Shown: in pieces, positions 10,746 through 21,675 of the stretch
Layout of the letters: each line of letters opens with the position of its first letter
Position numbering within the stretch: the stretch's first letter is position 1
Origin: Artocarpus heterophyllus
Taxonomy: Eukaryota; Streptophyta; Magnoliopsida; Rosales; Moraceae
Length of the DNA: 64,000 nt
Assembly (NCBI GenBank): GCA_025403435.1
Contig: CM046345.1
Coordinates: forward strand, 18,160,809 to 18,224,808
Direction: 5' to 3'
Notes under the pieces: generated by a model
What the model was told of the DNA's origin: nothing
Seen by the model: only the letters and a program-made list of their open reading frames with translations
Database searches by the model: none
Translations under genes and position numbers: made by a program

Positions 10746-13700
10746 GGTGGTTTCGATTTTCATACTAGTAATGCGGTTGTCATGGTACAATCTTAGTTTC
10801 TCAATCCTTAGCTCACATTTTATTTGATACAGGTGCCTCTTATTCTCTCATTTCGAGTTCTTTTGTACATGCCTTGGGATTAAATATAGAAGAGTTTAAG
10901 GAACCCCTAGTCATAACTTCTCCCTTGGGGCGAGTGTGTGTAAATTGTGTGTAAAGCCTGTAAAATAAAGATTGGGGATGAGATTTTGAAAAGTGATTTG
11001 ATTGTACTCCCCATGAGCTCATATGATGTAATTCTAGAGATGGATTGGTTGTCCAGGTATAATGCAGTAGTAGACTGCCAACTTAGAAAAGTGACCCTAG
11101 TGTTTGATAAAGGGATGATGATCACTTACTAGGGTGGTGGTGATTGGTTAATGAATGAGCGTCTCATGAAGTCGTGTCTAGGAGGGCAAAGAAATCTAGT
11201 TTATTGCGCTTTTCTTGCGAATCTGGAGTGCGAGCCCTATGCCTTGAAAGGAAGTGTAGCGATTTTGGTGGTTGATGAGTTTGAGGATGTCTTCCCCGAT
11301 GAGTTGCCAGGATTACCACCACGTTGGGAAATCAAGTTTGGTATTGAGTTGTTTACGAGGACAGTACTAATTTCTATAGCACCTTATCGGATGGCGCCAA
11401 CAGAAATGAAAGAATTGAAGAAGCAACTTCAAGAGCTTGCTGATAAAGGGCATATTCGGAATAGCACATCTTCGTGGGGAGCACCGGTTTTGTTTGCTAA
11501 GAAACATGATGGAACTCTCAGGTTGTGTGTAGATTATCGGCAGCTGAATCGTGTTACAGTGAAGAATTAGTATCCCTTGCCTAGGATCGATGAGTTATTT
11601 GATCAGTTGGGAGGTTCGTGGTACTTCTCAAAGATTGATTTACGATCGGGTTACCATCAACTTAGGATTAAGGATGAGGATATTCCCAAAACAGCTTTTA
11701 GGATCCAATATGGACATTTTGAGTTTCTAATTATGTCGTTTGGGTTGACGAATGCTTCGGTAGCTTTCATGGATTTGATGAACAGGATATTTATTTTGTA
11801 TCTGGATCAGTTCGTGATCGTGTTCATCGATGACATTCTAGTGTATTCTAAGACTTGGGAGGAGCAAGAGCAGCATCTCCAAATTGTGCTTCAGACTCTA
11901 CGGGAGCACCAAGCACCAATTGTATGCCAAGAGAGAAAAGTGCGAGTTTTGGTTGATTGAGATCAAATTTCTGGGTCATGTTATCTCTGAGCATGGTATT
12001 TCTGTGGATCCGTCCAAGATTGAAGCTATAGTGGAATGGAAACGACCAAGGAATGTAGCAGAAATTCATAGCTTCTTGGGTCTTGCTGGTTATTACAGGA
12101 AATTTGTAAAGGATTTCTTGAAGATTGCAGCTCCATTGATGAGATTGATCAAGAAGAATATTAGGTTTGAGTGGGATAAGGAATGTGAGCTTGCTTTTCA
12201 GGAATTGAAGAGCTGGTTGACTTCAACCCCAGTGTTAGTTATTCCTAGCAGTGACGAGCCATATGAGGTTTACGCAGATACTTCAGGACGAGGACTTAGA
12301 TGCGTGTTAATGCAGCATGGACGCATGGTTGCATATGGATCAAGACAGCTACGACCTCACGAGCGGAATTATCCTACTCATGATTTGGAGGTCACGGTAG
12401 TGATTCACGCGCTGAAGATTTGGAGGTGCTATTTGTATGGGGCGACATTTCAGGTCTTCTACGGTCATAAAAGTTTGAGATATCTGTTCACTTAGAGGGA
12501 TCTTAATTTGAGGCAGCGGAGATGGATAGAGTATATGAAGGATTATGATTTTGCGTTGCAGTATCATCCCGGGAAAGCTAATGCGGTCGCGGATGCGCTT
12601 AGTAGGAAGTCTTCAAGGATTCTCCCTTGTTTGGCTCTTGAGGACTGGAGCAGGGATGCGACAGTGAGCGAGTATGGGCCACGGTATCATGAAGAATGTG
12701 ATCGAGTTTTGGTATATCATGTGGAGGCGACCCCAGCTCTTGTTCAGATGGTGAAGCAAAATCAGTGGCAGGATCAGCATTTGCAGGGGATTCGGACGCA
12801 AATTCAGAACGGAGAACAGTTTGAAGAATGGAGAGTGCATGCAGATGGATCATTATATTTCCAGGAGCGTCTTGCAGTTTCAACTATCGTCGAGGTGACG
12901 AAATCCGTGTTGGACGAAGCTCATAGGTCTCAGTTCACCATTCATCCAGGAAGCACAAAGATGTATCATGATTTAAAGAGGTAGTATTGGTGGAGAGGCA
13001 TGAAGAAAGATGTTCGAGAGTATGTGGCCAAGTGTACGACGTGTCTTCAGGTGAAAGCCGAGCATCGGAAGCCTGCAGGTCAGCTTCAGCCGCTTCCTAT
13101 TCCAGGATGGAAATAGGAGCATGTGACGATGGATTTTCTCACAGGTTTGCCAAGGACGGAGCAGCAGCATGATGCAGTTTGGGTCGTGGTCGATAGGTTG
13201 ACGAAATCGGTGCATTTCATTCCCTTCAGGTCGACATGTTCAAGGAGGATTCTCGAGGATTTGTATCTGCAAAACATAGTGAGATTGCATGGAGTTCCTT
13301 TGTCCATCACCTCTGATCGAGACACCAGGTTTAATGCTAAGTACTAGAGGAGTTTTCAGGAGGCTTTAGGTACGGATTTGAACTTCAGTAAGGCATTTTA
13401 TCCTCAGACTGATGGGCAGTTTGAGCGGGTTATTCAGATTCTCGAGGATATGTTGCATGCCTGTGCGTTAGACTTCGGTGGAAATTGGAAGAAATATTTG
13501 CATCTGGCAGAGTTCGCCTACAATAACAGCTATCAGTCGAGTATTGGTATGGCATCGTTTGAGGCGTTGTATGGGCGACCGTGTCGGTCACCGATGTGTT
13601 GGGCTGAGCCAGAAGACAGGGTTATTCTTGGGCCGGATGAGATTTGTGATAGCAATGAGAAAGTCGCCGTGATTCAAAATGAATTGAGGGCAGCTCAGAG

Positions 13701-14172
13701 TCGACAGAAGAGTTATGCGGATAGAAGACGTAAACCTTTAGAGTTTGCAGTAGGAGATTTTGTTCTCTTGAAGGTATCGCCTCGTAAATAAGCTATGCAG
13801 TTCGGAGTAAGTGAAAAGCTTGCACCGAGGTATATTGGACCGTTTGAGATCACTCAGCGTGTTGGTGTGGTTGCTTATCGACTCGACCTTCCACCCTAAC
13901 TCTCTCATGTTCATGACGTGTTCCATGTGTCGATGCTTAGGAAGTGTCCGCCTGAGCAGGGTAAGATAGTTTCATTTTGCGATGTGCAGGTTCGGGAAGA
14001 TACGACGTTCGAGGAGGTGCCGATTTAGATCATCGATCGAAAGGTGATTAGTTTGCATCGTCGTGAGATACCGTTGGTAAAAGTCGTGTGGCAGCTTCAT
14101 GGGGTTTATGAAGCCACTTGGGAACTAGAGTCGAGTATGCGGGAGTTGTATCCGCATTTGTTTTGTTTCTAA
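10745..14172 (+). pseudogene. Gypsy-1 pol remnant (PR-RT-RNase H-INT-chromodomain)
   Basis: Order and landmarks: protease end with YDVILEMDWLSRYNAVVD (10947-11132); reverse transcriptase 11151-11960 with [27 protein letters not shown] and the catalytic motif as [10 protein letters not shown]; RNase H 11960-12630 with [16 protein letters not shown] and YEVYADTSG; integrase zinc and core regions 12880-13750 with SITSDRDTRF and FYPQTDGQ; and a C-terminal chromodomain-like stretch (VVWQLHGVYEATWELES) ending at TAA 14170-14172. Stops interrupt it at 11568, 12493, 12982, about 13115, 13346, 13789, about 13897 and about 14026. Compared with gypsy-2, most are CAG or TGG changed to TAG. A 7-bp duplication (GCACCAA, 11906-11919) shifts the frame after the catalytic motif. 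Confidence 0.9.
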
Positions 14173-14204
14173 ATTGAGTTAAAAATTTCGATGGTGAAAT
14201 TTCT

Positions 14205-14220
14205 TTTAGGGGTGGAGAGT
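14205..14220 (+). promoter_or_regulatory. Gypsy-1 polypurine tract
   Basis: TAGGGGTGGAGAGT lies directly before the 3' LTR, at the expected place for plus-strand priming. Gypsy-2 has the same tract beside its own 3' LTR. Confidence 0.8.
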
Positions 14221-16336
14221 TGTAACGCCCCAAATTTATTTAGTGATATTGTAATGTAAAATGATGAATTAGTGTGCCATAACTAATGTTTCAAAATTAA
14301 TTTGATCATTTGGTTAAATTTTGAATTTTAGGTTGTTTTGTTAATTTAATAAATTCTAATGATTTCTTATTATTTTAAAATGTTGTTTTGAGTTTTAAAA
14401 ACACAACAGCTTGTAAAATGTTGAAAAATATTCTGTTTTACAAAACCGTGGGCGGCATATGGTTTTTGCACAGTGAAACCGCCCACCATTTCTCTCTATT
14501 TATTCTCTCTCTCACTCTCTTCCTCTCATTCTCTCTGTTCTCTCTCTCTCCCGTGTGATCTCTCTCTCTCTCTCGGTTTCTCTTTGTCTCTCTCAATTTC
14601 TTCAAGATTTTAAGCCAAATTTGAATCCAAGCTTCGGGTTAGCAAGAAGGAAGCTCGGGAACGTGATTTGGCAACCAAAAACGTGAATTTAAAGCTTTGA
14701 TTTGAGGTTAATTTTGAAATTTCTAAATTTTTTCAAAGTTTTGATTTTTCGTGCATTTTTGAAATCTAAGCTTGTTTGAGCTTAGAAAACCCTTGATTTG
14801 AGTTAGAGGAACTTAGAACACCTAGAATCTAAGCTTGGATTAAAGAAAAATGGATTCGATTCAAGATTTTTCATTTTTCCTCATTTTCTCCCATTTTTAG
14901 ATTTTTGAGATTTTTGTGTTTAAATCTTGTTAAAATGAGTTCAAAAGTGTTCTATTATGTTTTTCTATCACCTATGAATGTTTTCCATGCTTGAGATTTG
15001 AGAAAAACAGGTTAGAATCAAGATTTGGGTTTTGGGAGAATCAAAATCTATGGCTGGGAATTCTGGGTTTTTCTAGTTCGGTAGGCCGAACTACGTGTTT
15101 GGCAGGCCGGATTCAAAGGATAGGTAGGCCGGATTCATCTGTCCGATAGGCCGAACTTGGAAAATGTTCGACCAATCGGACCTGATTTTTGGTAGGCCGG
15201 TAGGGCACGGGAAAATTTTGTGATTTTTCACCCGTTTTCACTGTTTTGAACCCTAATTGAAATTCCAACCTTGTAAAATGATTTTAAAGATACAAATGGC
15301 ACGCTAGGACATCATGAAATGATTTAGTAACATAGAATATCTCAAACTAGATAATTGATCGACTTACTGTGTATCTAGGGTCGTTCGTGGTTTCGCGGAG
15401 CTAACGTATAGCGGACCGGGATTACGGTGTGGGGCACCGGCATGAGTATTGAGGTAGGATTTCTACCCCCTTCTTTGGTAAACTAGTTTCAAATGATTTG
15501 GCTTTAAAAAAAGAATTTCTACAAAAATGTTTTCAACGGTTGATTGAAAATGGAATTTATCAATTGTATTTTTGTAAACCATGAACTGAGATGAACTTCA
15601 TAATGAACTTTATAATGAATGATAATAAAAACATCTGGTAAATGAGTTTTGAATAATGTTAGAAATAGATATAAGGGCATGATGCCATATTAGAGATCGG
15701 GTCGTATAGCGATCGACCTTGAGGGCAGGTCTCAAAACCCAGCTGGGCCACTACGGTGGTGATATCCTTATGGTTTGCCTAGGAAAGGAAAATGATGTAT
15801 TTCTGGTTGACCGAATAAACTGTTTTGAGTAAGAACGGTTTTATTTAAATTTATTTATTCAAGGTTTCTTTTAATTAATTCCCTGAATAATGTGACTTTT
15901 CTTCAAACCAAATTATTTATTAAAATATGGTCCTACTGAGCCTTTCGCTCACATTTTATTTGTTTTCAAATTTTCCCCCCCTTTAGGTGGATTTCCATTT
16001 AGGTTCAGAGAGGACTCATCGGATAGAACCCAAGAGCAGTAGAAGGACTAGTAGGTTAATTGTATTATTTGAACAAGGCATGTAATATTTTAAACTTTCT
16101 TTGTGCTTGGACTATGGTTGTATTATTATATTGTCAGTATAATATGTGTGCACAAGTTGTGGGTCAGTGGGACCCATACTCGCTACGTTTATTATTTACT
16201 TTTCATGCAATGGTTTTCTGAAACTTTCATATTTTTATAATTAATTTATCCCCTAAATTCTTGATTTTAATTAAATTCTCCTTTTAATTAATTTAAATGA
16301 TCCACCACGTCATCTCTCGTACTTCGGGGTGTGACA
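14221..16336 (+). repeat. Gypsy-1 3' LTR (2116 bp)
   Basis: Starts TGTAACGCCCCAAA and ends TTCGGGGTGTGACA. It is colinear with the 5' LTR, with scattered substitutions, no poly-C run, and a shortened GC box array at 15075-15206. Confidence 0.93.
15075..15206 (+). repeat. GC box array in gypsy-1 3' LTR (shorter)
   Basis: Variants of the box such as GTTCGGTAGGCCGAACT and GATAGGCCGAAC. About 66 bp of boxes present in the 5' LTR (8300-8367) are missing here, between GGTAGGCCG and GTAGGGCACGG. Confidence 0.82.
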
Positions 16337-16344
16337 CGACTGCT

Positions 16345-16435
16345 CAGTTCGGCCTACCAAAGTCATGAGGTCCGCCCTGCTGATGAAATTGACAATTCGG
16401 CCTACCGAACTTGAAGGTTCGGCCTCCCAAACTAC
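16345..16435. repeat. GC box array, right part of solo LTR A, split by gypsy-1
   Basis: Boxes such as GTTCGGCCTACC, ATTCGGCCTACCGAAC and GTTCGGCCTCCC. The array's first unit (TTGGCCTGCCGACT) lies left of gypsy-1 at 7309-7323, so the element landed inside the array. Confidence 0.8.
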
Positions 16436-16973
16436 CATATCAAAGCATTAAATAAAAAAATAAAGTTAAACACACTACATAAATGACATGAACACTTAAA
16501 TACTTGAGCACATCAATTTCACGTGGCCGTCACCTGTCATAATACTTAAAATAAAAAAAAAATAGTTAGTAACAATATATCATATATCAATAGGGAAATT
16601 GCTTAACGTCGTTACTTATTTAACTTAATCCGTTACATGAAAATTTGACGGGTGTTACAAAACATTTTGCATCGAGTATAATATATGTCAAAGTTAGTAT
16701 AAAAATTACACTTTATTGGATAGTAATTTTCTACTTAAATGTTAAAATTTAACTTTAATACGCCAATTTGACACTTTATTTAAAAGCAATTGTCATAAAT
16801 TCATATCTGAGCTGGTTAATGATGGATCGAGGCTATTGTTTAAAGAGAAAATTTATGCAAGTTAAATTATAAATAGAGATGACTTTTTTACTCAAATAAA
16901 CATTTTATAATTTCTTTTTTTCCAGCTAGCAAACAATATTTATAGAGGCAAGCATACTTTTTAAGAGTACTAC

Positions 16974-17246
16974 CTCAAAGAGAACTTAGAACTCGCATCT
17001 GTGAAATAAACCTTTCCGGTTCGTTGGTCAACATCCAAGCCATTTGTTCATTTGAAGGGTAATCCATCTGCGCTTGTGGCAACTGGAAGTGCAATCCTGT
17101 CCGCAGCTTCAACTCTAAGGAGCCCCCTGCAAGCATCTGCAATATAAACCTCGTTTTTCCGGTAATAAAATCCGATACCTAATGGCCTCCCACAAGTAAG
17201 CCCTAGTGTAGCTGGATTATTGGTCCCGTCACACAATGGGCTAATC
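16974..17246 (-). pseudogene. SSL pseudogene exon 2
   Basis: Read on the minus strand, it begins after TATTTTCAG and ends before GTAGTAC. It encodes ISPLCDGTNNP, CGRPLGIGFYYRKNEVYIADA, GLLRVEAAD, GLPFK, then a TGA in place of a sense codon, then TNGLDVDQRTGKVYFTDASS. All are typical of the family's central blades. The stop lies within a highly conserved FKFTN-type segment. Confidence 0.85.
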
Positions 17247-17770
17247 CTGAAAATAATCAAAATTAATCAAGAGTAAATACTGAATCATTTATCCCAATAT
17301 ATATGTTATTTGGAGAGTAAAAATGTAAAGGAATATTAACATTTTTTTACCGTCTCAAAAAGAGTTATTTCGAAGTTTTATACTTTAATATTGTCAATTT
17401 ATGCTTACTTTGCATTGCGTCTAGATCAAACGACTATATATTGGCTTGTAAAATTCTGAAAACGCCTTTTTTGATTAATGACATATAACTTCAATCACAA
17501 TAATTAAATAGAACTAATAATATGATTTTTTTACTAAGGGCATTCTCGTAAGTCCAAATGTCAAACTAGGCAGGTGATTATGAGAATCGAAATAGGTTAG
17601 GTATAAATTGACAATCTAAACGCTTAGAAATGTAAAATTCTAAAACACAAGGTAAAAAAAATTTTAATAACATAAAATTAAATACATGCTAAAAAATGTT
17701 ATTTGCCACATTACCTATTTGGTGAAGTGATGTTTAAATATCTGAAAAGGCAGATCCATCATATTACTAC

Positions 17771-17942
17771 CATCAGAGATGCCCGTATAGGGTCCTTGAT
17801 TAACAATGTCAAAGGTTATGGCTTCAGGAGCTGCAGCCGTTGAAGGTAAATCAAACTTTCGAAAGTTAAATATTACTATAGGTTAAGAAAAATTAATGCA
17901 AGGAAAAGAGAAGAACAGAAAGAAAATAATAACGGAGAGCAT
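17771..17942 (-). pseudogene. SSL pseudogene exon 1 with signal peptide
   Basis: The ATG at 17942-17940 opens a hydrophobic leader, MLSVIIFFLFFSFPCINFS, typical of a secretory signal peptide. It is followed directly by an in-frame TAA, then by RKFDLPSTAAAPEAITFD and GPYTGISDG. The donor is taken as GTAGTAA after 17771. The phase left (one base) does not fit the exon 2 acceptor, so a short exon or segment (the usual KILKW region) is missing or unrecognisable in 17247-17770. Confidence 0.75.
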
Positions 17943-19858
17943 GGTTAGCAACTATTTACTAAGCCAACTGCTTATGATAAGAATCATAAAAGGGAGCTAA
18001 TATTTATGTAGGCATTATGCTACCTTATTTTTAATTCATGTGTGTGACATGTGAGAAATATGGAGATTATTGTTGTAGAAAAAAGTTTTTTGTTTCGTTA
18101 CAACATTCGGAATTAAAGTGAGTCCGAATCTCATTAATGTGTATACTTAAACCCGGAAGAATAATCTATTTTAGAATTACTTATAAATCCTTTAAGTGAA
18201 TTTTGCATTTAAAACATAAATTGTCTACTTATTATACAATATTAATCAACATTATCAAAACTATTATACAATATTGGGATAATATAATAATAATTATAAG
18301 TTGTGTAATAATTTGATAAGCAAAAATAAACTGTCTTTGAATAAAATAAATAAATAAATACATAAATACATGAAGTTTCAAAAATAAAAAAAAAATATTA
18401 TTAATTCTATATAACAAAATCACATATTTACTATAAGAAAGTTAATAATTAGGTTAATACTATAATGTTATATAAATCAAAAGATAAATATAGGTTGTAA
18501 TTATGTGTTAATTTAAGTTGGGATGAGATAGTAATATAATATCAAATTGGATAGACTCAATTCGGAGAGGCCATGAAATTGCCAGTCCTATTTGTTAATC
18601 TCAAATTATGTGGGACCCAACAATCTCACTACTATTCCAAAATTTATTAAAAAAAAAAAAGCCCGTAAGGAGACAGGTCCATGCTGTTATTACCAATCCT
18701 CGTAAATAAACTTTCTAATATAGTATTTAAGTCAGGAAAGTTAGCCTAGATTTTATTTACTTATTTATAATTTTTATTGGAAAGTAAAAACAGTTAAAAA
18801 TTTGAGGCTCTTGCATTAAGATAAGGGCTCTAGTGTAGTAAGGTTTATTGATAATAAATATATGAAATTATTACGACTGAACTGACATATTTCATATTTA
18901 GAACTCAAATTACTTATAAAGAAAATAAATAACATTGCCACTCTATATATATCAGAATATCAACTAACTATGTCTAAAAGCGTCTAACATATTTGTGTGT
19001 TCACAGTATAATATTAGAAGTCCTACTTCTGTTACCAAGAGCAAATACAAAAGTAAATAAGTAACGAACACATCATGTATAAAGACTTATTCTTAATATG
19101 AGATTTACATTTATTTTTTATTATTATAAAAAATTTACTATAATAAATAACGAAGTTTAAAAAAAATTATACACCACTCAACTCTCTATGTTTTTATCCT
19201 TTATGTATGAAAATAATTTGTCACTTAACATTATACATGGTGAACAAAAAAATCTAACATATTATATATATTCCACAATATTTCTGACCAAAAAAAATTT
19301 TTTTTGTGGTGGCTATTCGATGATTTAGAAAATGATAAACTTAAAACGTAAAAAAAAAACAAAAAAACAAAAAAAACAAAATGATGACCCGTTTTCCCCG
19401 GTTGGCCGGACGCAAACTGACAAAAAAATAGTTTATGGACAAGAAACGTGGTTACGCAAATGATAGATATGATATATACACTGTTCATTATGTCTGGTCT
19501 ACTCTTCAGTCACCATATCCACTTTTCCATAAGCAAACTAGGACAGCTATGACTAGCAGAGAACAAAAATAATAATAAAAAAGGAAAAGAAATAGAACAG
19601 TTGTGGAAAGCACAAATTGTCTCAAAAGCTATGGAATATGGATGGAGAACTAGGGAATCTTAGAGGTGTCAGCTGTGGCTATTTTTTATAAAAGGTAAAT
19701 GCATGTATAAGTCATGATGTCAGTCTACATATGCTTGTGTATGGAAGGCATCTTAGTGGTGTCAGCCGTCGCTCTTTTTTTATAGAAGTTGAATGCATGG
19801 AAAAGTCATGATGTCAGTTTATGCAATGTCAGTTTTAATGCTTTTTACACGTGTATTA
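17943..19858. other. Intergenic AT-rich DNA upstream of the SSL pseudogene
   Basis: No exon-like segment is recognised. There are long A/T runs and a diverged tandem repeat at 19658-19831. The part nearest 17943 would have held the SSL promoter; no specific element is convincing. Confidence 0.5.
19658..19831. repeat. Diverged tandem repeat, period about 93 bp, two copies
   Basis: TCTTAGAGGTGTCAGC at 19658 and TCTTAGTGGTGTCAGC at 19751 each begin a segment. Each continues with a T-rich run, then an AATGCATG motif and AAGTCATGATGTCAGT. The spacing of shared words is 93 bp or slightly less further on. Confidence 0.8.
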
Positions 19859-20264
19859 TGTTGACTTCTTGAGATTCTACGTGGCAAAATTGAGTCTTAT
19901 TTTTTCTTGCTCAGTTTGGTACATATCCGGTTAAGAATGTGTTTAAATTTCAAATTTCCTAAATCTAGGTTTGATGTCATCATAATGGCCGAGGATATTC
20001 TCCAGGATTCTATATTCCATTATGTTTTAATTTTAATCACCTATCCTGGACTGTTATGTAACACCCGTCAATTTTTATGTAACAGATTAGGTTAAATGAA
20101 TATTGACGTTAAATAATTTCTTTATTAATAGGTGTTATGATATTACTAACTATTTTACGTTAAGTATTATGACAGGTGACGGCCATGTGGAATTGATGTG
20201 TTCAAGGTGTTCATGTCATTTTATGCAGTATGTTTAACAATTTATTTAACGTTTTAAATATGGC

Positions 20265-20394
20265 AGTTCGGCAGGCCGAACCTTCAAGTTCAGCGGGCCA
20301 AATTGTCCTCATGGAACGGCAGGCCGATGAAATTTCATCGGCAGGCCAGGCTCCATGCCTTCGGAAGGCCGAACTGTGCAGTCGGCAGGCCGAA
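20265..20394 (+). repeat. GC box array, 5' side of solo LTR C
   Basis: Six to seven boxes in the GGCAGG orientation, for example AGTTCGGCAGGCCGAAC, AACGGCAGGCCGATG, ATCGGCAGGCC and TTCGGAAGGCCGAACTG. Confidence 0.87.
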
Positions 20395-21675
20395 GATGGC
20401 TGACGAGCAATCAGCAGCGATCTCTCCAAAATTGTGATAGAGATAATTTCGATGATTGGTTATGATTGAATGATGAATTGTGATTGATTGGCTTATTTTT
20501 GGATTGATTGCTCTAATTTTGGTAAAGAAACCTTTGACTTTAGATGGATTGGATGATTTGATATGGTTTTCGATTTTGAAAACTTGATATATGGTAAGAG
20601 AGAATTTTTTTTTTGACTTTCCTTTTTTTTTTCACTTCTCATCATACACGTGAATGATCCCCTCTTATTTTCAGAAAGTTATTTTTAATATTACAGAGAG
20701 ATTAGACCATCTCCTCTCATTTGTCCCGTTTACGTGATTCTCACTCAGACTTTTTTTTTTTCTCTCTCTATTCTTCTCTCACTTCTCTTCACGTTTCTCC
20801 TTCTCTCCTCTCCTTAATATTGCTACAAATAATTGAAAGACATATTGAATTTTCGTTGGGGTTAAATTCAAGGAGGCTTGAGAAGAAAATTTTTGAGGTA
20901 AGAGACTCTTCTCTGTAATTCTAGAATTTTGAACACCCTGTAATCCGATTGCCATATCTTTTTCTACAAAATTTCTTTTGCTCTGAGTTTTTTATGTGTT
21001 ACTCATGTATGTGTTATGTACTAACCCTCAAAATTTCACCTCAATTGGATTTTTCTACACCGAGATATGAATTTTCTTCTCTATGCCACTCACTGCAAAT
21101 TAATGCTGATCGGTAAAGTTGTTTTGTCTCTATGTTCCGACCCCCATAACTTTATCTAGGAATTTTATTTTGCTCTGAAATTTTAATATGATTATCACAT
21201 ATGTGTTAGGTGATTTTCCTCCAAGTTTCACGTTATTTTGATTTTTCTACATTAAGATACGAATTTTCTACTCTCTGCCACTCACAGTAAAACGTTGCTG
21301 TTTGATTATGTTGCATAAAAATGTGGTTTTAGTTCAAGGGGCAAATGTAGTTTGATATATACGAAATTTGGCAAATATGTTCATGTATATGTTATGTTAT
21401 GAACTGGAAAGTTTGGTGATAATTTGATGAAAATTTTATGTGTTATTGAGTTTTCATTAAGACTAGGTTTTGAAACTGCTCAATCAGTGAATTATTGAAT
21501 TCTAGTTGTGTGATGTTTTTGTATAGCTAAATGATTTTATTTGGCATTAGGATATTTTTGTGGTACTGTAATGTATCTTAATAAGATGTTGTTGCAGATG
21601 TGGAGCCAAATCAAGTTGACAACCCAGCAAAAGGAAGAAAAAGGGAGAAAAACGCGTCCTCGAAGGCAGGGAGCA

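Larger units (their letters stand above)
7324..16336 (+). mobile_element. Gypsy-1: Ty3/gypsy retrotransposon, chromovirus-like (Tekay/Del type), decayed
   Basis: Full-length 9013-bp structure: 5' LTR 7324-9484, PBS at about 9487, gag-pol on the plus strand, purine tract at about 14205-14220, 3' LTR 14221-16336. A perfect 5-bp duplication CGACT flanks it (7319-7323 and 16337-16341). Domains run in gypsy order: gag, protease, reverse transcriptase, RNase H, integrase and a chromodomain-like tail. Many in-frame stops and several frameshifts make it incapable of encoding its own proteins. It inserted in the middle of the GC box array of solo LTR A. Gypsy-2 is a close relative in the opposite orientation. 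Confidence 0.95.
1660..16659 (-). mobile_element. Solo LTR A (long-LTR family), interrupted by solo LTR B and gypsy-1
   Basis: On the plus strand the element starts TGTAACGCC (1660) and ends GGTGTTACA (16659). It is flanked by AAACT on the left and AAACA on the right, a probable 5-bp target-site duplication with one change. Subtracting the nested B (2235-5145) and gypsy-1 (7324-16336) with their duplications leaves about 3.07 kb, similar to B and C. TG...CA ends, a 5-bp duplication and no gag, pol, PBS or internal domain point to a solo LTR left by LTR-LTR recombination. Orientation is judged from similarity to the layout of the gypsy-1 LTR. It lies in intron 2 of the SSL gene. A non-autonomous element rather than a solo LTR cannot be excluded. 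Confidence 0.75.
701..17942 (-). pseudogene. Strictosidine synthase-like (SSL) pseudogene, three exon blocks split by a 15-kb nested insertion
   Basis: The family consists of six-bladed beta-propeller proteins, usually secretory or vacuolar, most of which are not true strictosidine synthases. The blocks are exon 1 (17942-17771), exon 2 (17246-16974) and exon 3 (1192-701). Recognisable family signatures are GPYTGISDG in exon 1, CGRPLGIGF and VYIADA in exon 2, and STGRLLVYN, LPAGVAISLDGSYVLVSE and PDNIKRNE in exon 3. The defects are an in-frame TAA right after the signal peptide, a TGA in exon 2 after GLPFK, a phase mismatch and missing residues between exons 1 and 2, a 26-bp tandem duplication that shifts the frame in exon 3, and 15 kb of retrotransposons in intron 2. 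Without solo LTR A, intron 2 would be about 0.75 kb, an ordinary size. The gene is almost certainly dead. The family assignment is strong; membership in the alkaloid-pathway enzyme itself is not supported. Confidence 0.85.

Noticed and set aside
10563..11125. Minus-strand open frames in gypsy-1 gag and protease
   Set aside because: The plus strand clearly encodes gag and protease there; these are chance frames.
1660..16659. Helitron or DNA-transposon identity for the TGTAAC...GTTACA elements
   Set aside because: 5-bp target duplications and TG...CA ends fit a retroviral-type integrase. There is no CTRR end with a hairpin and no transposase.
20265..20394. CRISPR-like array
   Set aside because: The repeats are degenerate, irregularly spaced and palindromic, there are no unique spacers of fixed size, and the genome is a plant's.
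20721..20918. 65-residue open frame with a Ser/Leu-rich start in solo LTR C
   Set aside because: It covers the CT-rich leader of the LTR. The equivalent stretch in B (4315-4518) is open on the opposite strand only by composition.
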